Below are positions 6,635-13,678 of a stretch of 18,388 nucleotides of DNA, piece by piece; positions within the stretch are counted from its first letter, which is position 1; each line of letters begins with the position of its first letter. The stretch is from JACRBK01 sp964427955. GTDB taxonomy: Bacteria; Chloroflexota; Anaerolineae; Aggregatilineales; Aggregatilineaceae. Location of the stretch: positions 1 through 18,388 of the forward strand of contig CAYRWY010000065.1 in NCBI GenBank assembly GCA_964427955.1. Direction: 5' to 3'. A model generated the notes under the pieces. It did not search any database and was not told where the DNA came from. It was given only the letters and a program-made list of their open reading frames with translations. A program made the position numbers and the translations under genes.

Positions 6635-8470
6635 TCAGCGTTTGGTGTGCAGCTCGGCCAACCCGCCCTGGATTCTCACGAAAACTTGTTGGTGTGCGGC
6701 CAGGTCGGCCCGCTGTTTTTCCAGCAGTTCCGCCTGGGACGAGATTAACCGGGTCAATGGTGCCGTGGTGTCGCGGCGCAGTTGAACGCCGTTCGCCACC
6801 GATTCCGCGGTCGCGCGGCGCAGGATGTCCAGGTAGCGATCCCGGTGGGTGCGCAGCCGGGCTTCATAGTGGCGGCGCAGGAACCAGCCCCGCAGCGGCA
6901 CCATGCTCAAGCCGCCTAGCACCAGGGCGATCCCCACGCCGAAGACTACTAGCAGCGTGCCGACCTTCGGTACCGATCCGGACAGACCGCCCGCCGCGAC
7001 GGCCAGGGTCAGGCACAGGGTCAGAATCTCCCACAGCGCCAGGATGATCAGCCAGTTGCGCAGCGTGCGATCCAGGTGCTCGGTCTCGAACTGCTGGGCT
7101 TCGCGCAGGATGTCGTCCAGCGAGCTGCGCACGTCGCGCAAAAACCCTCGCTCATAGTGCAGCGGCGTTTGGAGCTTGCCGATCATCTTACTCGACAGGT
7201 TAGGGGGCATGGTCTGCACGGCCTGGCGCGTGTAATCGACCAGGTCGTTGATGTCCTGCACATCGCGCCCTTCGAGGCGCGGCCCCAGTTCATCGACCGT
7301 TTTGGGAATTTGCAGCAGCGTCTCGCGCACCTTGTGCTGTTCGAAGGCGGCTTCGGCGCGCGTCCGGCTGCGGAAGCGGCGTGTCAGCCGCCCCAGGCCA
7401 ATGATCTCGCCGACCCCGCCAAAGAACGAACCGATCCCCCGCGAAAACTGGAACAGGTCGCCAATCGTCTCTCCGCCGCGCGCGGCGGCTTCATTCCAGG
7501 TGTTGGCGATGGCCGTCAGCGTATCGTCCACCGTTTTTTGCTGCTCGCGCCGTCCCTGCTCGATCTGCGCGTCGATATTCTCGACGGTCTTGCGGTGCTG
7601 ATCGAGCGCCGTCTGCTGTTCCTGGACGAGCGCCAGGGCGGTCCGTGTGACGTTCTGGCTGATCTGGACCGGCGTTTCGAGCTTCTGCCGGAAGCGTTCG
7701 ACATCGCCCAGCGTCTCTTTGATGTAGGCTTCGATGTCGGCGAACCCGCTCTCGTCCCAGGCGATCTCGTCGCGCGGGGTTTCCTGCTGGGCGGCGAGCG
7801 CCTGCCGGGCTGATACCAGCCAGACCAGCGGCTCGACGCCGAGATGCTGGCGGCTCTGCTCGATCACGAAGTCGCGCACCTGGGAACGCTCGTTTTCTTC
7901 CAGCACATCGACCTGGTTCACCACGACGATCACGCGCTTGCCGAAGGCTTTGAGCTGCTGGAAGGCTTCCATGTTGCTGGCAGTCAGCACCTGGGTGGCG
8001 ATCATCACCAGCAGCACCACGTCGGCCCGGTGCAGGAAGCGCCGCGTCACTTCGTCGTGGGTCCTGAAGACCGACTCTAGACCGGGCGTATCTACCAGGC
8101 TCAGATTTTCGAGCAGCGGGCTGGGGTGGAAGATCGTCTCGACGTCGCCCGCGCGCGACCGCTGGACGTCCGCGCCGCGCCGCAGGATCACGATGTGATC
8201 GGTGGTCGGGATCGGCCCGACTTCCATGATTTCTTCGCCCAGCAGCGCGTTGATGATGCTGGATTTTCCGGAGCCAAACGGCCCCACCATGACCATCAGG
8301 AAAGGATGGTTGGTATGGAACAGGGCATCGCGCACCTGCTCCATCTGGTCGTCGGGCAGGCTGTCCACGCGTTCGAGCGTATCCAGCAGCGCCGTGATCT
8401 GTTCGTGTTCCTGACGCCGGACTGCTTCATACTGGCTGAGCAGCTTGCCGGGCAGTTGTTCGGAATCCAT
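6635..8470 (-). CDS. Dynamin-like membrane GTPase, first of a tandem pair
   Basis: This 611-residue protein has a complete dynamin-type G domain: P-loop VGPFGSGKSS (about 62-71), PTTD, DTPGLES (127-133), NQVD (185-188) and WLVSARQAL. Long, Gln/Glu/Arg-rich helical segments follow. Two hydrophobic segments, about 472-497 and 503-526, are separated by a few residues and followed by a basic, helical C-terminus, the usual stalk-paddle layout. The ATG at 8470 is preferred over an in-frame GTG at 8479 because AAGGGTGGTG (8474-8483) is well placed as its ribosome site and would be consumed by the longer version. The gene lies 15 nt after the kinase-like gene and 31 nt before the second dynamin. The two G domains share layout but differ throughout, so this is not a recent duplication. 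Confidence 0.83.
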   Translation of the reverse strand: MDSEQLPGKLLSQYEAVRRQEHEQITALLDTLERVDSLPDDQMEQVRDALFHTNHPFLMVMVGPFGSGKSSIINALLGEEIMEVGPIPTTDHIVILRRGADVQRSRAGDVETIFHPSPLLENLSLVDTPGLESVFRTHDEVTRRFLHRADVVLLVMIATQVLTASNMEAFQQLKAFGKRVIVVVNQVDVLEENERSQVRDFVIEQSRQHLGVEPLVWLVSARQALAAQQETPRDEIAWDESGFADIEAYIKETLGDVERFRQKLETPVQISQNVTRTALALVQEQQTALDQHRKTVENIDAQIEQGRREQQKTVDDTLTAIANTWNEAAARGGETIGDLFQFSRGIGSFFGGVGEIIGLGRLTRRFRSRTRAEAAFEQHKVRETLLQIPKTVDELGPRLEGRDVQDINDLVDYTRQAVQTMPPNLSSKMIGKLQTPLHYERGFLRDVRSSLDDILREAQQFETEHLDRTLRNWLIILALWEILTLCLTLAVAAGGLSGSVPKVGTLLVVFGVGIALVLGGLSMVPLRGWFLRRHYEARLRTHRDRYLDILRRATAESVANGVQLRRDTTAPLTRLISSQAELLEKQRADLAAHQQVFVRIQGGLAELHTKR

Positions 8471-8473
8471 TGT

Positions 8474-8483
8474 CACCACCCTT
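8474..8483 (-). promoter_or_regulatory. Ribosome-binding site deciding the start of the first dynamin gene
   Basis: On the - strand AAGGGTGGTG precedes ACA and the ATG at 8470. It contains the GTG triplets that could extend the reading frame to 8479, so the ATG is the more likely start. The site begins 3 nt past the stop of the upstream kinase-like gene, which favours coupled translation. Confidence 0.5.
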
Positions 8484-8485
8484 GT

Positions 8486-10228
8486 TTAAGCCTGGCCAGG
8501 AATATAGTCGCGCAAGATCGAGCCGCCGATGAACTCCCGCAGCAGCGAGTTATCGGGGACCAGTTCGGCATCCATTGTCTTGAGCCAGCTCAAGATCGAC
8601 AGCAGCCGCCGCGCCTCGATGTAATGCGGCTGGCTCGGTTCGATCTGGAGCAGCAGCGGCTCGGCTTTGGGGCGCAGCACGGCCAGTTCGTAGAGCAGGG
8701 CGGAATTGAACATGGCGTCGGCATTTTCCTGGTAGGGGAAGATATTGCGTTTTTCGCCGCGCCGCACGCTTTCCCAGCGCGAGAGTGTATCCAACGCCGA
8801 GTAGCCCCGCGACATCGAGTCGCGCACGATGCGGCGAATCAGGCGCACGTCGGTCGTCGGGACACGGTTGTGGCGGTCGGTGTTCAACTGGGTCAGCGCC
8901 GAGACGTAGATGCGGAAGACCTGATCGGTGGGCACCGATTGGACTAGCTTCGGATTCAGGCCGTGAATGCCTTCCACGATCAGGATGTGGTCCGCCGAGA
9001 GCTGCGTCTGCTTCTCGTCCGCATACCGTCTGCCGCTGACGAAGTCGAAGTGGGGAATGTTCACCTGCTGGCCCGACGTGAGCGCCAGCATTTGGGCGTC
9101 GAACAGCTTCAGATCGACGGCACCGAGCGCCTCGAAATCGAACTCGCCATTTTCATCTTTGGGGGTCTGCTCGCGGTCCACGAAGTAGCGGTCCATTTCG
9201 AGCGTGTAGGGTTTCAGCCCATGCGCCATGATCTGGATCGCCAGCCGTCGGGAAAAGGTCGTCTTGCCCGACGAGGACGGCCCCGCGATCAAGACCAGCC
9301 GCAGCCCGTGCTCATGCCGTTTGGAGATTTCGGTGGAGATCTGGGCGATGTGCTGCTCGTGCAGGGCTTCGTTGACCAACACCAACTCGCGCGCGCGTCC
9401 ATCCCGGATCGCTTCGTTCAGGTGGCCGATGTCTTCCACGCCGAGCAGGCTCAGCCATTCTTCGGTCCGCCGGAAGACTTCCATCATTTGCGGCGATTTG
9501 ACGTAGGGCCGCACGCTGTTCGGAGTTTCTCGGCGCGGGTACTGCACGATGAAGCCGCCCTCTTCGGGCAGGATGCTGAACAGCGTCAGATAGCCGGTGC
9601 TGGGGACCATATAGCCGTAGAAGTAGTCCACCTCGCCGCGCAGTTCGTAGATGGTCAGGTAGTTCTTGTTGCGGAATTGCAGCAAGCGCAGTTCGTCGTC
9701 GTCGCCGCACGCCTGGAACTTCTGGATCGCTTCGTCGAGCGGAATCTGCTTGCGGGTGATCGGTTCGTCCGCCGCGACGATCTCCAACATGCGGTTCTTG
9801 ATCGCCGCCAGCTCCTTGCCGTCGAAGGGATCGCGGCCCTTAACCTTGCAGAAGTAAGCCCCGCTCGGCAGGGCGTAATCGATCACGAGCTGCGTGCCGG
9901 GGAACACTTCGCCGGTAGCCACCACCAACAAAAACGCCAGCGACCGGCGGTAGATGCGGGTGCCGTCGCCCGAATTGGTCTTGACGAGCTTGATGCTGAT
10001 GTCGCGCGTCACGGGCAGCGTCAGCTCGCGCAGCACGCCGTCCGCGATCGCTCCGACCGTCAGGGCCGTCTGCGCCGTTTGTTGGTCATCGTAGAGACGC
10101 ACGAACGTTTCCAGCGAGGTGCCCACCGGGCCTTCGAGGATGGTTCCATCTTCGAAGCTGACCTGCACCGAAGTGCGGGGTTCGCTGCGATGTATTGCGG
10201 TATTCTGAGCTTCCATGATCGTCATCAT
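8486..10228 (-). CDS. TGS-domain P-loop kinase (uridine kinase/phosphoribulokinase-like)
   Basis: This 580-residue protein has two parts. The N-terminal 230 or so residues resemble the TGS and second (editing-like) domains of threonyl-tRNA synthetase: a TGS-like start (VQVSFEDGTILEGPVGTSLE), then GTRIYRRSLAFLLVVA and YALPSGAYFCKV. The C-terminal half is a phosphoribulokinase/uridine kinase fold with Walker A AGPSSSGKTTF (315-325), EMDRYFVDREQTP, a DFDFEALGA-like acidic stretch (GEFDFEALGA), PHFDFVSGRR and ILIVEGIHGLNP. This architecture is known in nucleoside (uridine/cytidine-like) kinases of Firmicutes and Thermotogae, but the true substrate is often unproven, so I leave the symbol empty. 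No strong ribosome site precedes the ATG; in-frame ATGs at 10225 and 10216 are alternatives. It sits 24 nt after a GH13 gene and 15 nt before a dynamin gene, a tight operon. Confidence 0.85.
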   Translation of the reverse strand: MMTIMEAQNTAIHRSEPRTSVQVSFEDGTILEGPVGTSLETFVRLYDDQQTAQTALTVGAIADGVLRELTLPVTRDISIKLVKTNSGDGTRIYRRSLAFLLVVATGEVFPGTQLVIDYALPSGAYFCKVKGRDPFDGKELAAIKNRMLEIVAADEPITRKQIPLDEAIQKFQACGDDDELRLLQFRNKNYLTIYELRGEVDYFYGYMVPSTGYLTLFSILPEEGGFIVQYPRRETPNSVRPYVKSPQMMEVFRRTEEWLSLLGVEDIGHLNEAIRDGRARELVLVNEALHEQHIAQISTEISKRHEHGLRLVLIAGPSSSGKTTFSRRLAIQIMAHGLKPYTLEMDRYFVDREQTPKDENGEFDFEALGAVDLKLFDAQMLALTSGQQVNIPHFDFVSGRRYADEKQTQLSADHILIVEGIHGLNPKLVQSVPTDQVFRIYVSALTQLNTDRHNRVPTTDVRLIRRIVRDSMSRGYSALDTLSRWESVRRGEKRNIFPYQENADAMFNSALLYELAVLRPKAEPLLLQIEPSQPHYIEARRLLSILSWLKTMDAELVPDNSLLREFIGGSILRDYIPGQA

Positions 10229-10252
10229 TCAATAGTCTGCGAATTTGAAGGG

Positions 10253-11695
10253 CTATGCCAACTCAATCACCGTCCCGGTGCGGGCGTCCGCCTGGATCGT
10301 CAAGCCGCTCTCGGCGGCGACAGCCTGCGCCGTGCCGAAGACGACCTGCGGCTGACCGGCTGGCGAGTCCAGCGGTACCGACAGGGTCATCGGGCGGGCC
10401 GCGGTGTTGAAGGCGACCACCAGGCGCTTATTCTCATATACGCGCTCGAACGCCAAGAGTTCTCCGTCGGCCAGCAGCGTGCGGTACGTGCCCCGCCGTA
10501 GGGCCGGGTGGGCCTTGCGCACCTGGATCGCCGCGCGAACGTAGTCGCGCAGTTCGCTATCCCAGCGCGCCTGATCCCAGGGGAAGGCACCGCGCGATCC
10601 CGGATCGTGCCCCCCCGTCAGCCCGATTTCGTCGCCGTAGTATACCATAGGCGCGCCGGGCATCGTCATCTGGAACAGCGTGGCCAGCTTCAGCGCCGAC
10701 TGGTCCTCCTGGACCATGTTCACGAAGCGCGGCGTATCGTGGCTGCTCAACAGATTCATTTGCACCGTGGTGATCTGCCAGTCATACAGGCTGAGCATGT
10801 GCTCGATGGTTCGGGCGAAGCCAGCGGCGTCGAGCGACTTCACCGGCGGATAGCCGCCCCCCGGTTCCTGCGGAGACACCGACCGCGCCCCGAAGAAGGC
10901 GATGCAGGCGCGGGTGAAGACGTAATTCATGACCGCGTCGAACTGGTCACCTTGCAGCCAGGACTGAGCCTCCTGCCAGATCTCGCCGACGATGTAGGCT
11001 TCGGGGTTGGCGGCTCGCACGCGGCGGCGGAATTCCTGCCAGAAGCTGTCGTCCTTGATCTCGAAGGGCACGTCCAGTCGCCAGCCGTCAATGCCGAATT
11101 TGATCCAGGTCTCGGCCACGTTGAAGATGAACTCGCGCACCTGGGGGTTATTGGTGTTGAGCTTGGGCAGGGCAGGCAGGCCGACCCAGGCTTCGTAATT
11201 CAGTTTTTCGGTGTGATCGTAGGCGTTCAGCGGGAAGCCCTTCACGGTGAACCAGTCCAGGTAAGGCGACTGCTCGCCGCATTCCAGGATGTGATTGAAC
11301 TGGAAGAATCCCCGGCTGGCGTGGTTGAAAACGCCGTCCAACACGATGCGCATCCCGCGGGCGTGGGCCGCGTCCAGCAGTTCGCGCAGCGCCGCATTGC
11401 CGCCCAGGAGCGGATCGACCTGGTGATAGTCGTGGGTGTGGTATCGATGGTTGGAGGCGGACTGGAAAATGGGCGTGAAGTAGATCGCCGTGACGCCCAG
11501 GTCCTGCAAATAATCTAGATGTTCGGCCACGCCGAGCAAATCCCCGCCCTTGAACCCGTAGACGGTCGGGGGCGTGTCCCACGCTTCCAGATGCGACGGC
11601 TTGATCACCCGGCTGCTCCTGGCAAAACGGTCGGGAAAAATCTGGTAGAAGACTGTGTCTTTGACCCATTCGGGTGTAACGATAGGTTGTGTCAC
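10253..11695 (-). CDS. GH13 alpha-glucan hydrolase (cyclomaltodextrinase/neopullulanase-like), compact form
   Basis: This is a glycoside hydrolase family 13 enzyme expected to cleave alpha-1,4 (possibly alpha-1,6) links in maltodextrin-like substrates. The TIM barrel starts almost at once with DTVFYQIFPDRFARS. It continues with GFKGGDLLGV, region I DGVFNH (120-125), region II DGWRLDVPFE with nucleophile Asp208, region III EIW with acid/base Glu238, and region IV SSHDTPR with Asp320. A short all-beta C-terminal domain ends the 480-residue protein. The N-terminal CBM34-type domain typical of neopullulanases and cyclomaltodextrinases is absent. No signal peptide is evident, so it is probably cytoplasmic. 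The start is GTG with GAGGGAG upstream at good spacing. It is first in a tight set with the kinase-like and dynamin genes. Subfamily substrate is uncertain. Confidence 0.9.
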   Translation of the reverse strand: MTQPIVTPEWVKDTVFYQIFPDRFARSSRVIKPSHLEAWDTPPTVYGFKGGDLLGVAEHLDYLQDLGVTAIYFTPIFQSASNHRYHTHDYHQVDPLLGGNAALRELLDAAHARGMRIVLDGVFNHASRGFFQFNHILECGEQSPYLDWFTVKGFPLNAYDHTEKLNYEAWVGLPALPKLNTNNPQVREFIFNVAETWIKFGIDGWRLDVPFEIKDDSFWQEFRRRVRAANPEAYIVGEIWQEAQSWLQGDQFDAVMNYVFTRACIAFFGARSVSPQEPGGGYPPVKSLDAAGFARTIEHMLSLYDWQITTVQMNLLSSHDTPRFVNMVQEDQSALKLATLFQMTMPGAPMVYYGDEIGLTGGHDPGSRGAFPWDQARWDSELRDYVRAAIQVRKAHPALRRGTYRTLLADGELLAFERVYENKRLVVAFNTAARPMTLSVPLDSPAGQPQVVFGTAQAVAAESGLTIQADARTGTVIELA

Positions 11696-11781
11696 CGTGC
11701 TCCCTCAAGTAGGCTGAGACTGGTTAAGACATCAAGAATCGTAGCGACTTCCGGCACCAACGGCAAAAGTTGCCTGGCGAG

Positions 11782-13521
11782 CTACGGCATGTCGTCACCT
11801 TCGATGAATTCGGGCGGCTGCCCCTGGTATTCGGGTGAGATGGCGAGGAGTTGCTCCTCGGTGACGACGCGTCCGTTGAACTCCTGGTACAGCTCCTGGT
11901 TCTCCACCCGGTCCACGGCGTAACGCCAGCGCTGGGGCCCGACCTGCCGCAGCACGGACCGGCAGACGTCGCAGCGTACCACGCGCCGCACGCGCGGAAT
12001 GCCCAGCACCCGGTGACGGCGGTCTTCGAGGTGCAGGTTGCCCTCCAGGCACACCGGGCAGATCGTCAGCACGAAGCCTTCCTGGTAGCGGGCGATGTTG
12101 GCGGATTGGACCACGTAGACGCCGATGTACAGCACGACGGCCAGCGCCAATCCACCGCCGATCAAGAAGGTGCCGAGGGGCGTGCCCTGCGACCCACCCA
12201 CGTCGCCATTGGCTGCCGCCACGGCCAGCGGGGTAGGGGTCTCGGAGGCTGTGGCGCTCGGTGTGGACGTCGCCGAAGGCAGCGCCGTCCAGGTGGCCGA
12301 AGGTGGCGGGGTCCAGGTCGCCGTCGCGGTGATGGTCGCTGTTGCAGTTTCAGACGGGGTCGCGCTGGGCGTATCCGTGGCCGAGGGCAGCGGGGTCCAG
12401 GTGACGGTCGCCGCGGCGGTTTCAGACGGAGTCGCGCTGGGCGGCTCGGTGGCTGACGGCAGCGGGGTCCAGGTGGCGATTACGGGCGCAGCCTGGAACT
12501 CCGTGGGNNNNNNNNNNNNNNNNNNNNNNNNNNNNNNNNNNNNNNNNNNNNNNNNNNNNNNNNNNNNNNNNNNNNNNNNNNNNNNNNNNNNNNNNNNNNN
12601 NNNNNNNTCGCTCGGCAGCGGCGTAGCGGTCGAGGTAGGAGCCGGAGTCTCCGTCGCCGTCTCCGACGCGGTGGCTGTGGCGGTCGAGGTTGGCGTCGTG
12701 CTGGGCGTCGCGGACGGGATCGGCGTTGCCGTGTAGGTGCTGGTGAACGTCAGCGTAGGCTCAGGGGTCTCGGACGGTTCTGGCGTTGCTGTGAGCGTGG
12801 CGGTGGCAGTCGCGCTGGGCGTGACGTTCGGGTCCAGCGTGGGCCGGACGGGGACCGGCGTGAAGCTCGGCGTCAGGTTCGGGATGTCGATGACGGGCAG
12901 GGCCGCCACGTCTTCTACCCACGCCACCAGGTCGTAACGAATCCAGCCGTAGCCGCCGCCATAGCGGACCAGCACCCAATCGAGCGCCTGGTCGTGCGCG
13001 ACCGGGTCTACCACGTCGCCGGTGAGCACCACGCCCAGCGGCGGATAGCCCTGACCCGGTCCGGACCGGATGTACGCGCCGTCGGTATCGGTATCGACCC
13101 AGTTGGCGTTGGGCGTATAGGTCGGTCCGCCCGGCGTGTTGTAGTACAGCGGGCGCGGGATCGGGGTCGCACCGGGATTGTCGATCACGGGCAGCCCGGT
13201 GGTATCCAGCCGCCAGCTTACGCCGGTGACTTGAATCCAGCCCTGCGTGGTCAGGTAGGTGATCAGAATCCATTCGCCGTCAGGCGTTCGCGCCAGGGGC
13301 TGCACCCAGGCGCCGACCGGCAGCACGCCGTTGACGTCGTAGTTGAAGCCGGGGCCGCTGCGCACGTTGACCCCTTCGGGGATGTTCACCCAGTTGATAT
13401 TGGGGGTTGCCGTGGGGCCATCTTGTGCCAGGATCATCTGGTTCAGATCGTGCCGGGCCATCCATCCCACCAGCACCACCAGGATTATCCCCAACCCGTA
13501 ACGACGGCGAATACGCAGCAT
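11782..13521 (-). CDS. Membrane protein with two SH3b domains, Ser/Thr/Pro spacer and zinc-ribbon-like tail (contains assembly gap)
   Basis: This protein is unrecognised beyond its domains. It begins with a basic stretch and one hydrophobic segment (GLGIILVVLVGWMA, about 9-20), a signal anchor. Two bacterial SH3-type modules follow, each with the V/IRSGPG signature (about residues 42-106 and 140-207); such domains usually lie outside the cell and may bind cell-wall or surface ligands. Then comes a long Ser/Thr/Pro/Ala spacer containing degenerate tandem repeats and the run of N. A second membrane segment (FLIGGGLALAVVLYIGVYVV) follows, with a tail of about 108 residues carrying CPVC-x25-CDVC, a likely zinc ribbon facing the cytoplasm. 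The ATG at 13521 has GGGAG close upstream; an in-frame TTG at 13539 is less likely. Frame continuity across the gap is not proven because the gap is nominally sized. It could be a sensor or scaffold; no function is claimed. Confidence 0.75.
   Translation of the reverse strand: MLRIRRRYGLGIILVVLVGWMARHDLNQMILAQDGPTATPNINWVNIPEGVNVRSGPGFNYDVNGVLPVGAWVQPLARTPDGEWILITYLTTQGWIQVTGVSWRLDTTGLPVIDNPGATPIPRPLYYNTPGGPTYTPNANWVDTDTDGAYIRSGPGQGYPPLGVVLTGDVVDPVAHDQALDWVLVRYGGGYGWIRYDLVAWVEDVAALPVIDIPNLTPSFTPVPVRPTLDPNVTPSATATATLTATPEPSETPEPTLTFTSTYTATPIPSATPSTTPTSTATATASETATETPAPTSTATPLPSXXXXXXXXXXXXXXXXXXXXXXXXXXXXXXXXXXPTEFQAAPVIATWTPLPSATEPPSATPSETAAATVTWTPLPSATDTPSATPSETATATITATATWTPPPSATWTALPSATSTPSATASETPTPLAVAAANGDVGGSQGTPLGTFLIGGGLALAVVLYIGVYVVQSANIARYQEGFVLTICPVCLEGNLHLEDRRHRVLGIPRVRRVVRCDVCRSVLRQVGPQRWRYAVDRVENQELYQEFNGRVVTEEQLLAISPEYQGQPPEFIEGDDMP
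12242..12507 (-). repeat. Degenerate tandem repeat coding Thr/Pro/Ser-rich units
   Basis: Protein units of the form TWTPLPSATxxPSATPSETA recur at least three times next to the gap. On the + strand the marker GGGGTCCAGGT begins at 12308, 12392 and 12464, spacing 84 and 72 nt, multiples of 3, with a related GCCGTCCAGGT at 12284. Arrays that expand and contract in whole codons fit a flexible extracellular spacer. The array runs straight into the N run and very probably caused it. More Ser/Thr/Pro-rich sequence without the same clear unit continues on the other side of the gap (12608 to about 12850). Confidence 0.75.
12508..12607. other. Assembly gap of exactly 100 N
   Basis: One hundred consecutive N, the usual placeholder for a scaffold gap of unknown size, lie inside the repeat-rich spacer of the SH3-domain gene. 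The true length, and whether the two flanks are in one frame, cannot be judged. The two flanks encode compatible Thr/Pro-rich sequence on the same strand, which supports a single gene. Confidence 0.97.
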
Positions 13522-13607
13522 CGGCACTCCCAGCCCCAACAGCGGACAATGCCCGTAATCCTACCACGAGCTTGCGGCTCAAACCAGTTTACGAATAATA
13601 CAACGAT

Positions 13608-13651
13608 TAAGGCGGCTTCGTCTCAGAACCAGCCTGGACGCCGCCGCCTTA
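13608..13651 (-). terminator. Hairpin after the cytochrome gene, possible ACIII operon terminator
   Basis: TAAGGCGGC (13608-13616) and GCCGCCTTA (13643-13651) are perfect 9-bp complements with a 26-nt loop that contains a small inner CCAG/CTGG pairing. It lies 27 nt after the stop of the diheme cytochrome on the - strand and upstream of the SH3-domain gene. An AT-rich stretch follows on the - strand (AATCGTTGTATTATTCG), but there is no uninterrupted T run. It may end the respiratory operon. The AT-rich patch at 13583-13607 could also hold a promoter for the SH3 gene (TATTAT on the - strand), though I see no matching -35. Confidence 0.45.
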
Positions 13652-13678
13652 GGAGATCGAACGCGCGAACTTGAGGGG

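Noticed and set aside
8963..10501. A 512-codon open frame on the + strand opposite the kinase-like gene
   Set aside because: It mirrors a clearly conserved protein on the other strand and shows no recognisable domain. Long antisense frames are expected in high-GC coding DNA.
10508..11518. A 336-codon + strand open frame opposite the GH13 gene
   Set aside because: It is antisense to a gene with all catalytic motifs intact; its translation is Arg/Gly/Val/Asp-rich with no family resemblance.
11696..11781. Small GGCAA/TTGCC hairpin between the SH3 gene and the GH13 gene as a terminator
   Set aside because: The stem is only 5 bp with no T run after it on the - strand; too weak to call.
12242..12507. 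Repeat array considered as a CRISPR
   Set aside because: The units are degenerate, codon-periodic and coding, with no unique spacers of constant length and no cas genes.
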